The notes: a model not told the origin generated them from the sequence alone. A stretch of DNA of 13,560 bases from an uncultured Collinsella sp. (GCA_958418185.1 CATZEP010000028.1:1-13560), one strand, 5' to 3'; counted from the first letter of the stretch, positions 1-6,653 are shown. A program made the numbers and translations.

Positions 1-791
1 AGGAGGGTCGCGGGGCGGAGAAAGCTGCTCTTGGCAAAAACAGTAAAGTCGCTCCGAATGGTCAGGAGTCACTGTTTAGTGTTGGTAGCGGCTATGTACG
101 CCATGACGCTATCACTGATGAGGCTTTAAATGTCTTTCGCGATGTCTATCCGCATGCGTTTCCGAAGCGTTATAAGAAGGATGGCGGTATCGAGCTCAAC
201 AAGACCGATATTTTCTACTACGTCTACGGTATCCTGCATTCTCCAGAGTATCGCAAACGCTTCGAGTCGAATCTAAAGAAAGAGTTGCCGCGCATCCCGC
301 TCGCCGCGGACTTTGCCAGGTTCTCGGAGGCGGGTCGAAAACTCGCCCATCTTCATCTCGATTACGAGACGATTGACCCATGGGCATCGATCGTCGAGGA
401 CGGCGACTCGGCGAACCCCGGTCGTACGGTCAAGATGGCGTTCGGCAAGTGCAAGAAGGACGAAGAGCATCCCAAGGGCCAGGACATGACCGTCCTCAAG
501 GTCGCCGAGAACATGACGCTGCGCGGTATCCCGCTTGAGGCATACGAGTACGTCGTCAATGGGCGCTCGGCCATCGGCTGGCTCATGGATCGCTATCAGG
601 TCCGCAAGGACAAGGCGTCAGGCATTGTCAACGACCCCAACGATTATAGCGACGACCCGCGCTATATCGTCGATCTTGTCGAGCGCGTCGTGACCGTGTC
701 GATGGAAACGATCGCTATCGTTAACGAGCTGCCCGCCTTGAACGAGAAGGCCCAGCCTGCCGACTGGCCCGCCGCATGGAAGGTGAAGTAA
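1..791 (+). CDS. Type ISP restriction-modification enzyme (helicase-methyltransferase-nuclease), C-terminal part
   Basis: The reading frame is open from the left edge (codons in phase with position 3) to the TAA at 789-791, so about 263 C-terminal residues are present and the start lies outside the window. The text includes TDIFYYVYGILHSPEYRKRF, then KKELPRIPL, and later YEYVVNGRSAIGWLMDRYQV and GIVNDPNDY...DPRYIVDLVERVVTVS. This succession is typical of the C-terminal target-recognition region of LlaBIII-like type ISP enzymes, single chains that combine Mrr-like nuclease, helicase, N6-adenine methyltransferase and specificity domains. Such enzymes methylate an asymmetric site and cleave unmodified DNA such as phage DNA. 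The catalytic domains are not visible here, so whether the whole protein is intact cannot be judged. The end of the protein appears natural, with no frameshift. Its base composition is lower in GC than the mobilization genes at 4.7-8.5 kb, consistent with a separate origin. Confidence 0.85.
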   Translation, partial: EGRGAEKAALGKNSKVAPNGQESLFSVGSGYVRHDAITDEALNVFRDVYPHAFPKRYKKDGGIELNKTDIFYYVYGILHSPEYRKRFESNLKKELPRIPLAADFARFSEAGRKLAHLHLDYETIDPWASIVEDGDSANPGRTVKMAFGKCKKDEEHPKGQDMTVLKVAENMTLRGIPLEAYEYVVNGRSAIGWLMDRYQVRKDKASGIVNDPNDYSDDPRYIVDLVERVVTVSMETIAIVNELPALNEKAQPADWPAAWKVK

Positions 792-861
792 CAGCTGAAG
801 GGGATTCATGATTCGCGGATAGCGACGTTGCATATTGGGGTTGATGAACATCGCCCGATAG

Positions 862-1065
862 CGTGTCGCCGCGGGACGGATGGTTATCACAACTGCCCGG
901 TTCTCGAAGGAGGCACGACGCTATGCAGAAGGTCTACTCGGCCAGACGGTCGTGCTCGTCGACGGCCCAGCGCTCGCTGGTCTCATGATCGACTACGGTG
1001 TCGGCGTAAGCACAAGGCAGGTTTACGAAATCAAGGCCGTGGACACGGACTTCTTCGAAGAATAG
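862..1065 (+). pseudogene. mrr: Truncated mrr-type restriction endonuclease remnant (C-terminal end only)
   Basis: The frame is closed by a TAG at 859-861. From 862 it reads RVAAGRMVITTARFSKEARR, followed by AEGLLGQTVVLVDGPALAGL, MIDYGVGVSTRQVYEIK and a DFFEE end. This matches the last 60 or so residues of Mrr-family type IV restriction endonucleases, where the ITT-x-FS, V-LIDG-LA-LM, Y-VGV and YEIK-D-FFEE blocks are conserved. An ATG at 880 could initiate a 61-residue peptide, but there is no good ribosome-binding sequence. The catalytic PD-(D/E)xK core, which lies upstream in intact Mrr proteins, is missing. No upstream Mrr text was found in the 70 bases after the type ISP stop in any of the three forward frames. 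It ends 11 bases before the convergent HNH gene. I read it as a leftover of a deleted restriction gene, not a functional small protein. Confidence 0.75.
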
Positions 1066-1076
1066 CGAGCAAGCGG

Positions 1077-1844
1077 CTACCTCGCGCCCTTCCGCCCGTT
1101 GCACTTCGAGCAGAGCACCTGCAGATTAGACGGCACGGTCTTACCGCCCCTAGCGACCGGCACGATATGGTCGATGTGCAGTCCAACACCATCGGGCATG
1201 TACTTCCCGCACATTTGGCAGGTGTAGTTGTCCCTTCGCGCTATCTGCTCGCGCAGCTGTTTAGTCATCAGCTTCCGCTGGTTGCGAGCATGGTAATCCC
1301 TGAGCGTCGCTTCGTCGTTAATGGCGGCGAGGCGGTTTCGCCTGTTCACAACCCAGTCCCAGCTCACGGCCATCACGCTATCGTCCACGGACACCTTGTA
1401 GGACGTCTTCACGTAGTTCCTCTGCCTGTAGCGTGTCTGCTCACGGCACGTGACAAACTGGAACGCGTGCGCGTCGTCGAGTGTCTCCGCGTATTGCCGC
1501 TCCCGGCGCTTCCGCAGGCTGCAGGTCTTCAGGTATTCCTCCTGCTGTGCCTTCCACTCCTGGATGTAGGATCGCTCCGCGACTATCTTTTCCCAGTTGG
1601 CGGGCTCGAGCATAAAGCGATCTATCAGGTCGTTGATCTTCACGTTGCGTCTGCCGGAGACATCGAACCGCTCGACGAAGTATGGGTAGTGAAAGGGATT
1701 CGCCAGGACTCTTCGCACCAGAGAGACGACGCAGCAGATGAGAACAATCGAGACAACGGCCGCAACGATGTAGGGAAGCAGATCGACGGCGACGAGATTT
1801 CCCCATTTATCGACATGATAGTAAGTAAACAAGATGGCTCCCAT
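1077..1844 (-). CDS. Membrane-anchored HNH endonuclease
   Basis: The product is 255 residues. Residues 22-43 form one hydrophobic segment (LLPYIVAAVVSIVLICCVVS) followed by RR, consistent with a single membrane-spanning anchor and a cytoplasmic C-terminal bulk. The middle (about 50-205) is charged, rich in Arg, Lys and Glu, and not recognised. The C-terminus is a clear HNH nuclease: C209-x2-C212, then LHIDHIVP with H223/D225/H226, N240, and C245-x2-C248-N249. That is the zinc-finger HNH arrangement of McrA-like and phage or mobile-element endonucleases. The start was set at the first ATG because a TGA lies six codons upstream; no strong Shine-Dalgarno sequence is seen before it. It sits convergent to the mrr remnant and divergent from the SOS-like pair. 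A role in restricting foreign DNA is suggested by the neighbourhood and the nuclease domain. The membrane anchor is unusual and could place cleavage at the DNA entry site. Confidence 0.8.
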   Translation of the reverse strand: MGAILFTYYHVDKWGNLVAVDLLPYIVAAVVSIVLICCVVSLVRRVLANPFHYPYFVERFDVSGRRNVKINDLIDRFMLEPANWEKIVAERSYIQEWKAQQEEYLKTCSLRKRRERQYAETLDDAHAFQFVTCREQTRYRQRNYVKTSYKVSVDDSVMAVSWDWVVNRRNRLAAINDEATLRDYHARNQRKLMTKQLREQIARRDNYTCQMCGKYMPDGVGLHIDHIVPVARGGKTVPSNLQVLCSKCNGRKGAR

Positions 1845-1940
1845 TCGCTCGTATTGGCATCAGATGATAGACCAACGCAAGCACTCGCCCTTTTACCACC
1901 CCGCCCAGACACAACCACGCAACCCCCACACCATGTTCGC

Positions 1941-1969
1941 TTTACAAAACCAAGCGCCCGTTCGATACT
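1941..1969 (+). promoter_or_regulatory. Predicted sigma-70-type promoter for the small-protein pair
   Basis: TTTACA at 1941-1946 (5 of 6 matches to the -35 consensus) and GATACT at 1964-1969 (4 of 6 matches to the -10) are separated by exactly 17 bases. Transcription would start near 1976, just before the SOS-like box and the Shine-Dalgarno sequence of the gene at 2012. This was assigned by inspection only. Confidence 0.5.
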
Positions 1970-1984
1970 GGTAGAAGCAACACG

Positions 1985-1998
1985 CGAACACGTGTACG
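1985..1998 (+). promoter_or_regulatory. LexA (SOS) box-like operator
   Basis: CGAACACGTGTACG matches the Gram-positive LexA operator pattern CGAAC-N4-GTTCG except for one base in the right half (GTACG). It lies immediately after the predicted transcription start and abuts the GGGAGGT Shine-Dalgarno sequence (1998-2004). LexA bound here would block the start of transcription, so the two downstream genes are predicted to be induced by DNA damage. Another GTTCG half-site overlaps the promoter spacer at 1960-1964. This is an inference from pattern matching. Confidence 0.5.
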
Positions 1999-2011
1999 GG
2001 AGGTAAGGCAT

Positions 2012-2329
2012 ATGATCATGAAGAAGCACTCCCTCGCGGGCACCTGCGGCATCCCCACGGAGGACCGCCGCATCTACATCCCGGTGGACGTCAACGGGAC
2101 CGACGACCCCGACTGCGGCCCGTCCGACCCGGTCACCATCCACTGGCCCGACGGCCGCTCCTGGCAGGTCGAGTCCATCTACTTCCGCTCCGAGTTCGGC
2201 CGCGCCCTCTTCGACAATCTCTGCGTGCGCTACGACGTCTGCATCGCAAAGCAGCGCAAAACGGTCTGGTGGGAGCACGGCGACTGGTTCGTCGAGCGTG
2301 GCAGCGGCATGGCGGTGACGCCCGCGTGA
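2012..2329 (+). CDS. Small protein of a predicted SOS-associated family, first paralogue
   Basis: The product is 105 residues. ATG at 2012 is preceded by GGGAGGT at a 7-base spacing, which fixes the start. The core reads RRIYIPVDVNGTDDPD, VTIHWPDGRSWQVESIYF, YDVCIAKQRKTVWWEHGDWFVER. It has the look of a compact beta-rich domain: a YIPVDV strand, an IxWPDGRxWxVExI block, and a closing WFVE. I associate similar YIPVDV...W-DGR...IDR-LDV...RWFVE proteins in Gram-positive bacteria with Y-family polymerase and LexA-controlled loci, but that is recollection of family patterns rather than a search. The LexA-like box directly upstream agrees with it. The stop codon TGA overlaps the GTG start of the next gene, which encodes a paralogue. 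No enzymatic residues are recognised. No polymerase gene is present nearby. Confidence 0.7.
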   Translation: MIMKKHSLAGTCGIPTEDRRIYIPVDVNGTDDPDCGPSDPVTIHWPDGRSWQVESIYFRSEFGRALFDNLCVRYDVCIAKQRKTVWWEHGDWFVERGSGMAVTPA

Positions 2330-2703
2330 CAGATCACACCAAGGACTTCGGCGGCGGCATCACGGTGCGCGCCCGCGGCGACAGGCCAGGCCGGCGCGTC
2401 CACAAGCAGTACGTCGACGTCTACGCCCGCGCAAACGCCGACGGGACCATGGTCCCCATCCGCGTCTGCTGGCCGGACGGGCGCTGCTTCACCATCGATC
2501 AGATCCTCGAGATCGAGCCCTTCGGGGCCATCGTGCAGAACGCCCAGACGGCCACCTACACCGTTCGCTTCGGCCAGTGGCGCACCCAGCTCATGCTTGA
2601 GCACTACCACGAGGAGGACGACATCCACGGGGCCGAGGACCACCTGCGCTGGTGGGTCTGGGCGTTCGACAACACCCTCACCAAGAACGACGTGGGGGTG
2701 TAG
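2326..2703 (+). CDS. Small protein of a predicted SOS-associated family, second paralogue
   Basis: The product is 125 residues if it starts at the GTG at 2326, which overlaps the upstream stop (GTGA). This is a typical sign of translational coupling and explains the lack of a separate Shine-Dalgarno sequence. An in-frame upstream ATG at 2269 would run the protein through the middle of the previous gene and is less likely. The core mirrors the upstream protein: RRVHKQYVDVYARANADG, VPIRVCWPDGRCFTIDQILE, YTVRFGQWRTQLMLEHY and a C-terminal WWVW. The shared Y-x-DV, WPDGR and I-x-I positions point to an ancient tandem duplication with strong divergence. The acidic stretch HEEDDIHGAEDH replaces the WFVE ending of the first copy. 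Function is unknown; co-induction with the first gene is expected. Confidence 0.7.
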   Translation: MTDHTKDFGGGITVRARGDRPGRRVHKQYVDVYARANADGTMVPIRVCWPDGRCFTIDQILEIEPFGAIVQNAQTATYTVRFGQWRTQLMLEHYHEEDDIHGAEDHLRWWVWAFDNTLTKNDVGV

Positions 2704-2945
2704 GCCCGTCGCCGGAACGTAAACGTCGTACGTCAAAAAGCCTCTGTCCTCCGAATGTCCCGTTCAAAAAAGTGATGAGCGCTCGTCAGGGTCAAAATGC
2801 TGCATATCAAAATCGCTCAAGCAATCGGCTACAATGCGAAGTGACGGGCAACGCATACGCGGTGCCCTTTCGCTTTAAGACCTCTTTGCGTGCTTTCCGG
2901 GCTACTTGGGGGTCTTTAATCATGTCACAGAGCAACCGCCAAACG
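2704..2945. other. Intergenic stretch with no recognisable gene
   Basis: These 242 bases between the end of the small-protein pair and the minus-strand hypothetical gene show no convincing gene. A minus-strand open frame ending at 2807 overlaps the next gene in another phase and would add a Lys/Arg-rich tail from MIKDPQVARKARKEVLKRKG onward. It lacks a ribosome-binding sequence and may be the shifted continuation of the gene at 2946-3176 or chance. No clear terminator for the plus-strand pair was seen immediately after its stop. Confidence 0.4.
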
Positions 2946-3176
2946 TCAAAAACGTCCGCTAGGCGTAAGGCCATCAAGGCGCTCGTCGGAGTCGAAAGGT
3001 TTTCCTGTAATGCACGACACGAGATCGTCGGCAAAGCGCTCGACTTGGGCTGCGACGTACTCGACGATCCTCTCCGGATCCTGGAGGTCGCCGCGGGATG
3101 CCGCGAGGAGCGTCGCCGCGAGCCCGCGCATCTCGTAGCTGATATCGAAGATCTGGTTCTGCTCGGCTTCTGTCAT
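2946..3176 (-). CDS. Small acidic hypothetical protein
   Basis: The product is 76 residues, starting MTEAEQNQIFDISYEMRGLA and continuing through RGDLQDPERIVEYVAAQVER. Starts further upstream in the same frame run into the structured non-coding region. The ATG at 3174-3176 is preceded by GGAAAGGGG at a spacing of about five bases, which supports this start. The sequence looks mainly helical and soluble, with no membrane segment. I do not recognise a domain. Small proteins of this look accompany integrative elements in gut Firmicutes and Actinobacteria, which is a weak contextual hint only. The last residues (SDERLDGLTPSGRF) are followed by an overlapping open frame in another phase down to 2807, so a frameshift near the C-terminus cannot be excluded. 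Confidence 0.55.
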   Translation of the reverse strand: MTEAEQNQIFDISYEMRGLAATLLAASRGDLQDPERIVEYVAAQVERFADDLVSCITGKPFDSDERLDGLTPSGRF

Positions 3177-3222
3177 GGATGCCCCTTTCCGGAAACGATG
3201 CGTAATCCATATTCTCCCCTTC

Positions 3223-3247
3223 GGGCCCGCCGCCGGCGGGCCCTTTT
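3223..3247 (+). terminator. Intrinsic terminator-like hairpin
   Basis: GGGCCCGCC (3223-3231), a 3-base loop and GGCGGGCCC (3235-3243) form a perfect 9-bp GC stem followed by TTTT. Its polarity is plus-strand, so it would stop transcripts entering from the left, possibly those of the 2012-2703 pair. It lies just upstream of the minus-strand gene at 2946-3176, where it would separate that gene's leader from rightward transcription. Confidence 0.6.
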
Positions 3248-3499
3248 GCTGCCGCCGGTATCCGGCATGCGCCGCCGTATGGCCACGGCTTCGCGGCCGG
3301 GTGGCACCTCCGCTACGCCGCGTCAAGGGGGCCCATGAGACCCCGCACAAACCTCCGCTCCGCTCCGGTTGGTGGAGGTCGTCATGGACCTCCCTTGACC
3401 CGCCTTCGCTCCGGTGCGGCTTTGCAGGGAGCAAAGCCGACGACGACGCGCGGCGTCGCCATTCGGCTTTGCCCGCAGGGGTGAGATGTTGAGGGCAGG
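3244..3499. other. Highly structured non-coding region upstream of the DUF2958-like gene
   Basis: About 250 bases carry no credible gene but several nested inverted repeats. CGGCTTTGC (3417-3425), GCAAAGCCG (3431-3439) and CGGCTTTGC (3464-3472) are three copies of one word in alternating orientation; they can form two alternative hairpins, and the second pair extends to 10 bp. GTCAAGGG near 3321 pairs with CCCTTGAC near 3392, and AGGTC/GACCT near 3376-3391 forms a small hairpin within. Mutually exclusive pairing suggests a regulatory leader RNA for the downstream genes or a DNA-processing site of the element. It does not match a riboswitch class I can name. Confidence 0.5.
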
Positions 3500-3520
3500 G
3501 TGCCCGGAACGGAGGAAGAG

Positions 3521-3820
3521 ATGCAGCAGCTGATGACGAGGGAAATCGCCAAGACGGCTCCAAGGCTCTACGAGCAGGACGGGGCGGAGGACCCCACGGT
3601 CTACGCCCACTACTTCTCGTGCGTGAACGGATGGGACTGGTGGCTGCTCGAGTTCGACGGCACGGACGAGGCGTTCGGCCTCGTCGAAGGCTACGACGAC
3701 GAGCTCGGCTACTTCAGCATCAAGGAGATGGAGGAGCTGAACCGCCAGATGGGGTTCGCCGCCGTCGAGCGCGACGAGCACTTCTCCCCGAAGCCGCTCA
3801 GCGCCGTCAGGAGGAGGTAG
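3521..3820 (+). CDS. DUF2958-like mobile-element protein
   Basis: The product is 99 residues from the ATG at 3521, which has GGAGGA five bases upstream; a GTG at 3500 in the same frame is possible but worse placed. The order of features is MQQLMTREIAKTAPRLYEQD, VYAHYFSCVNGWDWWLLEFD, EAFGLVEGYDDELGYFSI, then HFSPKPLSAV. This follows the DUF2958 pattern (LYxxE, YAHYFSP--WDW-V-E-D, AFG-V-G---ELGYFSL, H-KPKPLS), a family of unknown biochemical role common on plasmids and integrative elements. Its length is typical of the family. The next gene starts four bases after its stop and uses the GAGGAGGT that overlaps the end of this gene, so the two are probably one transcript. The structured region upstream may carry its leader. 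Confidence 0.75.
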   Translation: MQQLMTREIAKTAPRLYEQDGAEDPTVYAHYFSCVNGWDWWLLEFDGTDEAFGLVEGYDDELGYFSIKEMEELNRQMGFAAVERDEHFSPKPLSAVRRR

Positions 3821-3824
3821 CCGT

Positions 3825-4421
3825 ATGGTCACGGTCGAGTTCGACTCCATGGGCGAGGCGGTCCGCCTCGCCCTCGTGGCCGATGAGTACGTGGGCGGCG
3901 GCCTGGCCGTCCTCCTCCTCGACGCCACGGACCCGCGCTCCGAGGGCTACATGGCCGAGTGGGGCATGCTCACGGCGAGCGTGCCGGCGGCCGCCGAGTG
4001 GTGCCGCGGGCGGGGCAGCATCGCCATCGACGCCGACGTGCCGACGGCGCTCCTCGAGGCGCTCGAGGCCGCCGGCATACTCCGGATGGCCGGCCGCTCG
4101 GCTGCGTCCGGGATGGCCCGCTACCCGCTGGCCACGGTCGCCGGGCACGCCCTCGACGGCATGGGCGGCCTGACCGAGACCCTCGAGGAGGCGCTCGGCT
4201 CGACGGTCGTCGTCGAGTACGAGTCGGGAGGCGACGGCGGCGCGTTCGAGGCGGGGACCGCGCCGGCGGGCTCGGCCGAGCTCGAGCGCCTCATCGCCGC
4301 CGCGAGGTCCGAGGCCGACGCGTTGGCGGGCGCCGGCGGATGGGCGGCCGTCCGGGTCGGTTTCGGGGACGCCGAGACCATCGACTGTGAGACGGGCCGG
4401 ACGGTCTACGTCGCGGGGTGA
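3825..4421 (+). CDS. DUF4313-like hypothetical mobile-element protein
   Basis: The product is 198 residues. The start ATG at 3825 follows GAGGAGGT at a suitable distance. The N-terminal half resembles DUF4313-type proteins of conjugative elements: GGGLAVLLLDATDPRSEGY, then a WGMLTASVP strand, IAIDADVP, and LLEALEAAGILRMAGRSAAS followed by GMARYPLATV. In that family the same succession (N-LAI-L-D----PF--LTVNL...D-N--P-----L...GL---TG----GF---P) is seen on plasmids and ICEs, often near DUF2958. The C-terminal third is Ala/Gly/Glu-rich and unassigned. No catalytic motif or membrane segment is visible. The gene is followed 18 bases later by a strong terminator, ending the short operon begun at 3521. 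The family assignment is by eye and moderately uncertain. Confidence 0.65.
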   Translation: MVTVEFDSMGEAVRLALVADEYVGGGLAVLLLDATDPRSEGYMAEWGMLTASVPAAAEWCRGRGSIAIDADVPTALLEALEAAGILRMAGRSAASGMARYPLATVAGHALDGMGGLTETLEEALGSTVVVEYESGGDGGAFEAGTAPAGSAELERLIAAARSEADALAGAGGWAAVRVGFGDAETIDCETGRTVYVAG

Positions 4422-4439
4422 AATAGGAGGAGAGCGCAA

Positions 4440-4470
4440 GCGCGGTCCGGATGGGCCGCGCTTTTCTTTT
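4440..4470 (+). terminator. Intrinsic terminator of the 3521-4421 operon
   Basis: GCGCGGTCC (4440-4448) and GGGCCGCGC (4453-4461) form a 9-bp stem with one G-T pair and a GGAT loop, followed by TTTTCTTTT. This is a canonical rho-independent terminator placed 18 bases after the stop codon. Confidence 0.85.
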
Positions 4471-4694
4471 CCCGGGGATGCGGAACTCCCGCCGCCCAAG
4501 TGCCTTGGACGGTGGGAGCAGGATAAGGGCGCACTACGGGCGCCCGGGATTTTACGGCGCAACTCGGCGTGCCGAGTTCGTTTCCGCTGGTAGCGTGGCC
4601 GGTTAAACCGGAAGGCGGTCACGGCCAGCCGTCATACGCGCCTCGCGTGTCGTATGACGGCTGGCCGTTTGCGCAGGCAGGGCCGTATGACGCA
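4471..4694. repeat. Cluster of inverted repeats between convergent operons (candidate oriT or processing region)
   Basis: No gene is seen in this stretch, but five inverted repeats follow one another. CTCCC-g-CCG-c-CCAA/TTGG-a-CGG-t-GGGAG lies at 4486-4518. GGGCGC/GCGCCC is at 4527-4545. AACTCGGC-GT-GCCGAGTT is at 4561-4578, and CCGGTT-A-AACCGG at 4599-4611. The longest is a perfect 18-bp pair, ACGGCCAGCCGTCATACG (4621-4638) and its complement (4651-4668), with a 12-base loop. A further direct copy of CGTATGACG from its right arm occurs at 4684-4692, just before the stop of the coupling-protein gene. None of the hairpins has a proper T-run, so ordinary termination does not explain them. Their position at the edge of the mobilization module makes a transfer or replication origin, or a protein-binding site, plausible. 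Confidence 0.6.
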
Positions 4695-6653
4695 TCAGAA
4701 CCCGTCGGGTGCGACGGACACCTTGCGCTTCCTGCCGCCGGACGGCGACCCTTTGGGCTTTTTCGGCTTCTCCGGGATGCGCCAGACCGGTGCCGGGACG
4801 GTGTTCCGGATCTCCCCCTCGAGCGCCCGCGCGAGCATCGCGCCCTCGGCCTCCGGCGACGTCAGGCCCAGCAGCGGCCCCAGGAACGTCTCGGTGATGT
4901 CGCGGCTGGCGAGCGCCATCGGGCCCTCCGCGTCGATCACGAGCGTGCCGTTCTCGCGTGCGCTCCAGGCCATGAGCTCCGACGGGGTGATCAGCGGGCG
5001 GCGCGCCACGGAGAACGACTTGCCGGACGAGGAGCTCTGCGTCCCCTTGGTCGAGCTCTGCCCGGTCGTCTTGACGCTGTAGTCGCCGAGGCGCTTGCTG
5101 ATCTCCTCCGCCTCGCCGACGGACTCAACCGAGAGGACGACCTGGGTGCCGAGCAGCGCCAGCAGCGCGTCCGACTCGGCCCTGGAGTAGCCGCACCGCG
5201 CCTCGAGCAGATGGGTGTTCTGGAGCACGAAGACGACGTGCAGGCCGATGCTCCGGACCTCGGCGAGGTCGCCGAGGAGACGGGGGATCTTGGGGATCCC
5301 GGACCCCTCGTCGATGGCGAGCAGGGTCTCCGCCGGCAGCCTGCCGCCGGACAGGCGCGCGGTCTCGCGCAGCGCCGACAGCGCCTGCGAGAAGATGCAC
5401 GAGACGAGCGCGCCGCGGTCGCCTCGGTCCGTCGCGCTGGCGATGTAGAGGATGGTCGGCTTGCGCCCGACCGATGCGGGGTCGACCTCGCCGCTCCAGA
5501 GCATGCGGCTGACGTCGTCGTCGCAGAAGGACATGAGGTAGTTGCGCGCGGTGGAGACGAGGGCCTCCCCGCCGCCGCCGTTCGACGAGGCGACGAGGAG
5601 GAACTGGCGCGCCGGGTTTCCCGCCGGCAGGTCTGCGGCGAGCTCCTCCAGCGACTTCACGGCGCTCTTTCCGTCACGGGGCTCCAGGAGCGCGAGCACG
5701 GTCGAGAGGTTCCGCGCGCCGTCGGGGATCCACTCGTCCGTAATCGCGAGCAGGCAGAGGCCGGTCAGCAGGTTGCGGCTGGCGTCCGTGAAGAACCTCT
5801 GGCCAGAGGAGAAGGCATCGGGCACGATGGCGGACGACAGCTCGCGGAGCTCCGCCACGGCGCCGGCGACGCCCTCCGTCCCGAGTGCGGAGATGGCGCG
5901 GTCGAGGGGGTTGAACCTCGCCGACTTGACGGGCTCGTCGAGCCGGATGGCGACGACCTCCATCCCGGCCCTCCTGGCGAGCGGCTCGGTCCATGCGCGG
6001 ATCTCGGACTTCGGGTCGTGGACGATGATGGACGTCGGGATCCCGTGGGCGTTGCGGTCGATCGCCGCGGCCACGCTGACGGCAAGAGATCTTCTCGTCT
6101 TGCCTGCGCCGCTGCCCGCCCTTATGAGGCAGTGGACGGCGGGGACCATCGCGATCCCGCCACCGATGCAGCCGGCCGCCACGAGCCCCTCCGCGGCGGC
6201 CTTCCCGTCCCAGGGAGGGCAGCGCCTCGCGACCCTGGACGGCCTCGACTCGAGCCAGGCGTCCCCGTGCGTGCGTGTGGGCGCGCGGTCGCCGGCGAAC
6301 GTCCCGTCGTGGAGACTCGCCCATGAGCGGGCCCAAGAAACGAGGCCGAGGATGAGGACGGTTGTCGCGACGAGGGCGAGGGCCGCGAGAAGCTCGCCCG
6401 CCTCGCCCGACGCCGCCGCGTCGGCGGCCGCTTCGAAGGGGTTGCGGAAGACGTGGGCGGGCTCGGGGCCCGGGTCGCCCGCGGGCAGCCGCAGTAGGGC
6501 GGAGAAGCCCGAGATGAGGGATACGGTCCGCCATCTGGCGTAGGCCCAGGCGCTGACGGTCGCAACGCAGGCGACGCCGGCGGCGATGCCGTGGCCCACG
6601 AGCGTGCTGATGAGCTCCCTTTTCATGTTGCGGTTGAAGGATTTCGGTTTCAT
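4695..6653 (-). CDS. VirD4/TraG-type coupling protein (conjugative ATPase)
   Basis: The product is 652 residues. It would connect the relaxase-DNA complex to a secretion channel at the membrane and energise DNA transfer. Two hydrophobic segments occur at about residues 15-38 and 86-108, as in membrane-anchored coupling proteins. The Walker A motif AGSGAGKT is at 179-186, followed by SIIVHDPKSEI and an RFNPLD block (246-251), both typical of VirD4/TraG proteins. The Walker B motif LLAIDEG is at 444-450, followed by the FVLQNTHLLEARCGY segment with the sensor Gln478. The open frame extends 85 codons upstream, but that part is a low-quality Arg/Gly stretch overlapping the relaxase in another phase. 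The ATG at 6653 forms an ATGA overlap with the relaxase stop and is therefore taken as the start. The C-terminal tail is basic (GGRKRKVS). Relaxase and coupling protein are evidently co-translated. Confidence 0.88.
   Translation of the reverse strand: MKPKSFNRNMKRELISTLVGHGIAAGVACVATVSAWAYARWRTVSLISGFSALLRLPAGDPGPEPAHVFRNPFEAAADAAASGEAGELLAALALVATTVLILGLVSWARSWASLHDGTFAGDRAPTRTHGDAWLESRPSRVARRCPPWDGKAAAEGLVAAGCIGGGIAMVPAVHCLIRAGSGAGKTRRSLAVSVAAAIDRNAHGIPTSIIVHDPKSEIRAWTEPLARRAGMEVVAIRLDEPVKSARFNPLDRAISALGTEGVAGAVAELRELSSAIVPDAFSSGQRFFTDASRNLLTGLCLLAITDEWIPDGARNLSTVLALLEPRDGKSAVKSLEELAADLPAGNPARQFLLVASSNGGGGEALVSTARNYLMSFCDDDVSRMLWSGEVDPASVGRKPTILYIASATDRGDRGALVSCIFSQALSALRETARLSGGRLPAETLLAIDEGSGIPKIPRLLGDLAEVRSIGLHVVFVLQNTHLLEARCGYSRAESDALLALLGTQVVLSVESVGEAEEISKRLGDYSVKTTGQSSTKGTQSSSSGKSFSVARRPLITPSELMAWSARENGTLVIDAEGPMALASRDITETFLGPLLGLTSPEAEGAMLARALEGEIRNTVPAPVWRIPEKPKKPKGSPSGGRKRKVSVAPDGF

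Noticed and set aside
828..2006. Long plus-strand open frame of 392 codons
   Set aside because: It is antisense to the HNH gene and spills across its promoter region; its product is rich in Arg, His and Val without any domain, whereas the minus strand encodes complete HNH motifs.
4621..4668. 18-bp inverted repeat as an ordinary intrinsic terminator of the coupling-protein operon
   Set aside because: No T-run follows on either strand, so canonical rho-independent termination is not supported.
4569..6326. Long plus-strand open frame opposite the coupling-protein gene
   Set aside because: High-GC antisense shadow; the composition is low-complexity (Arg/Ala/Gly/Glu/Asp) and the Walker motifs are on the minus strand.
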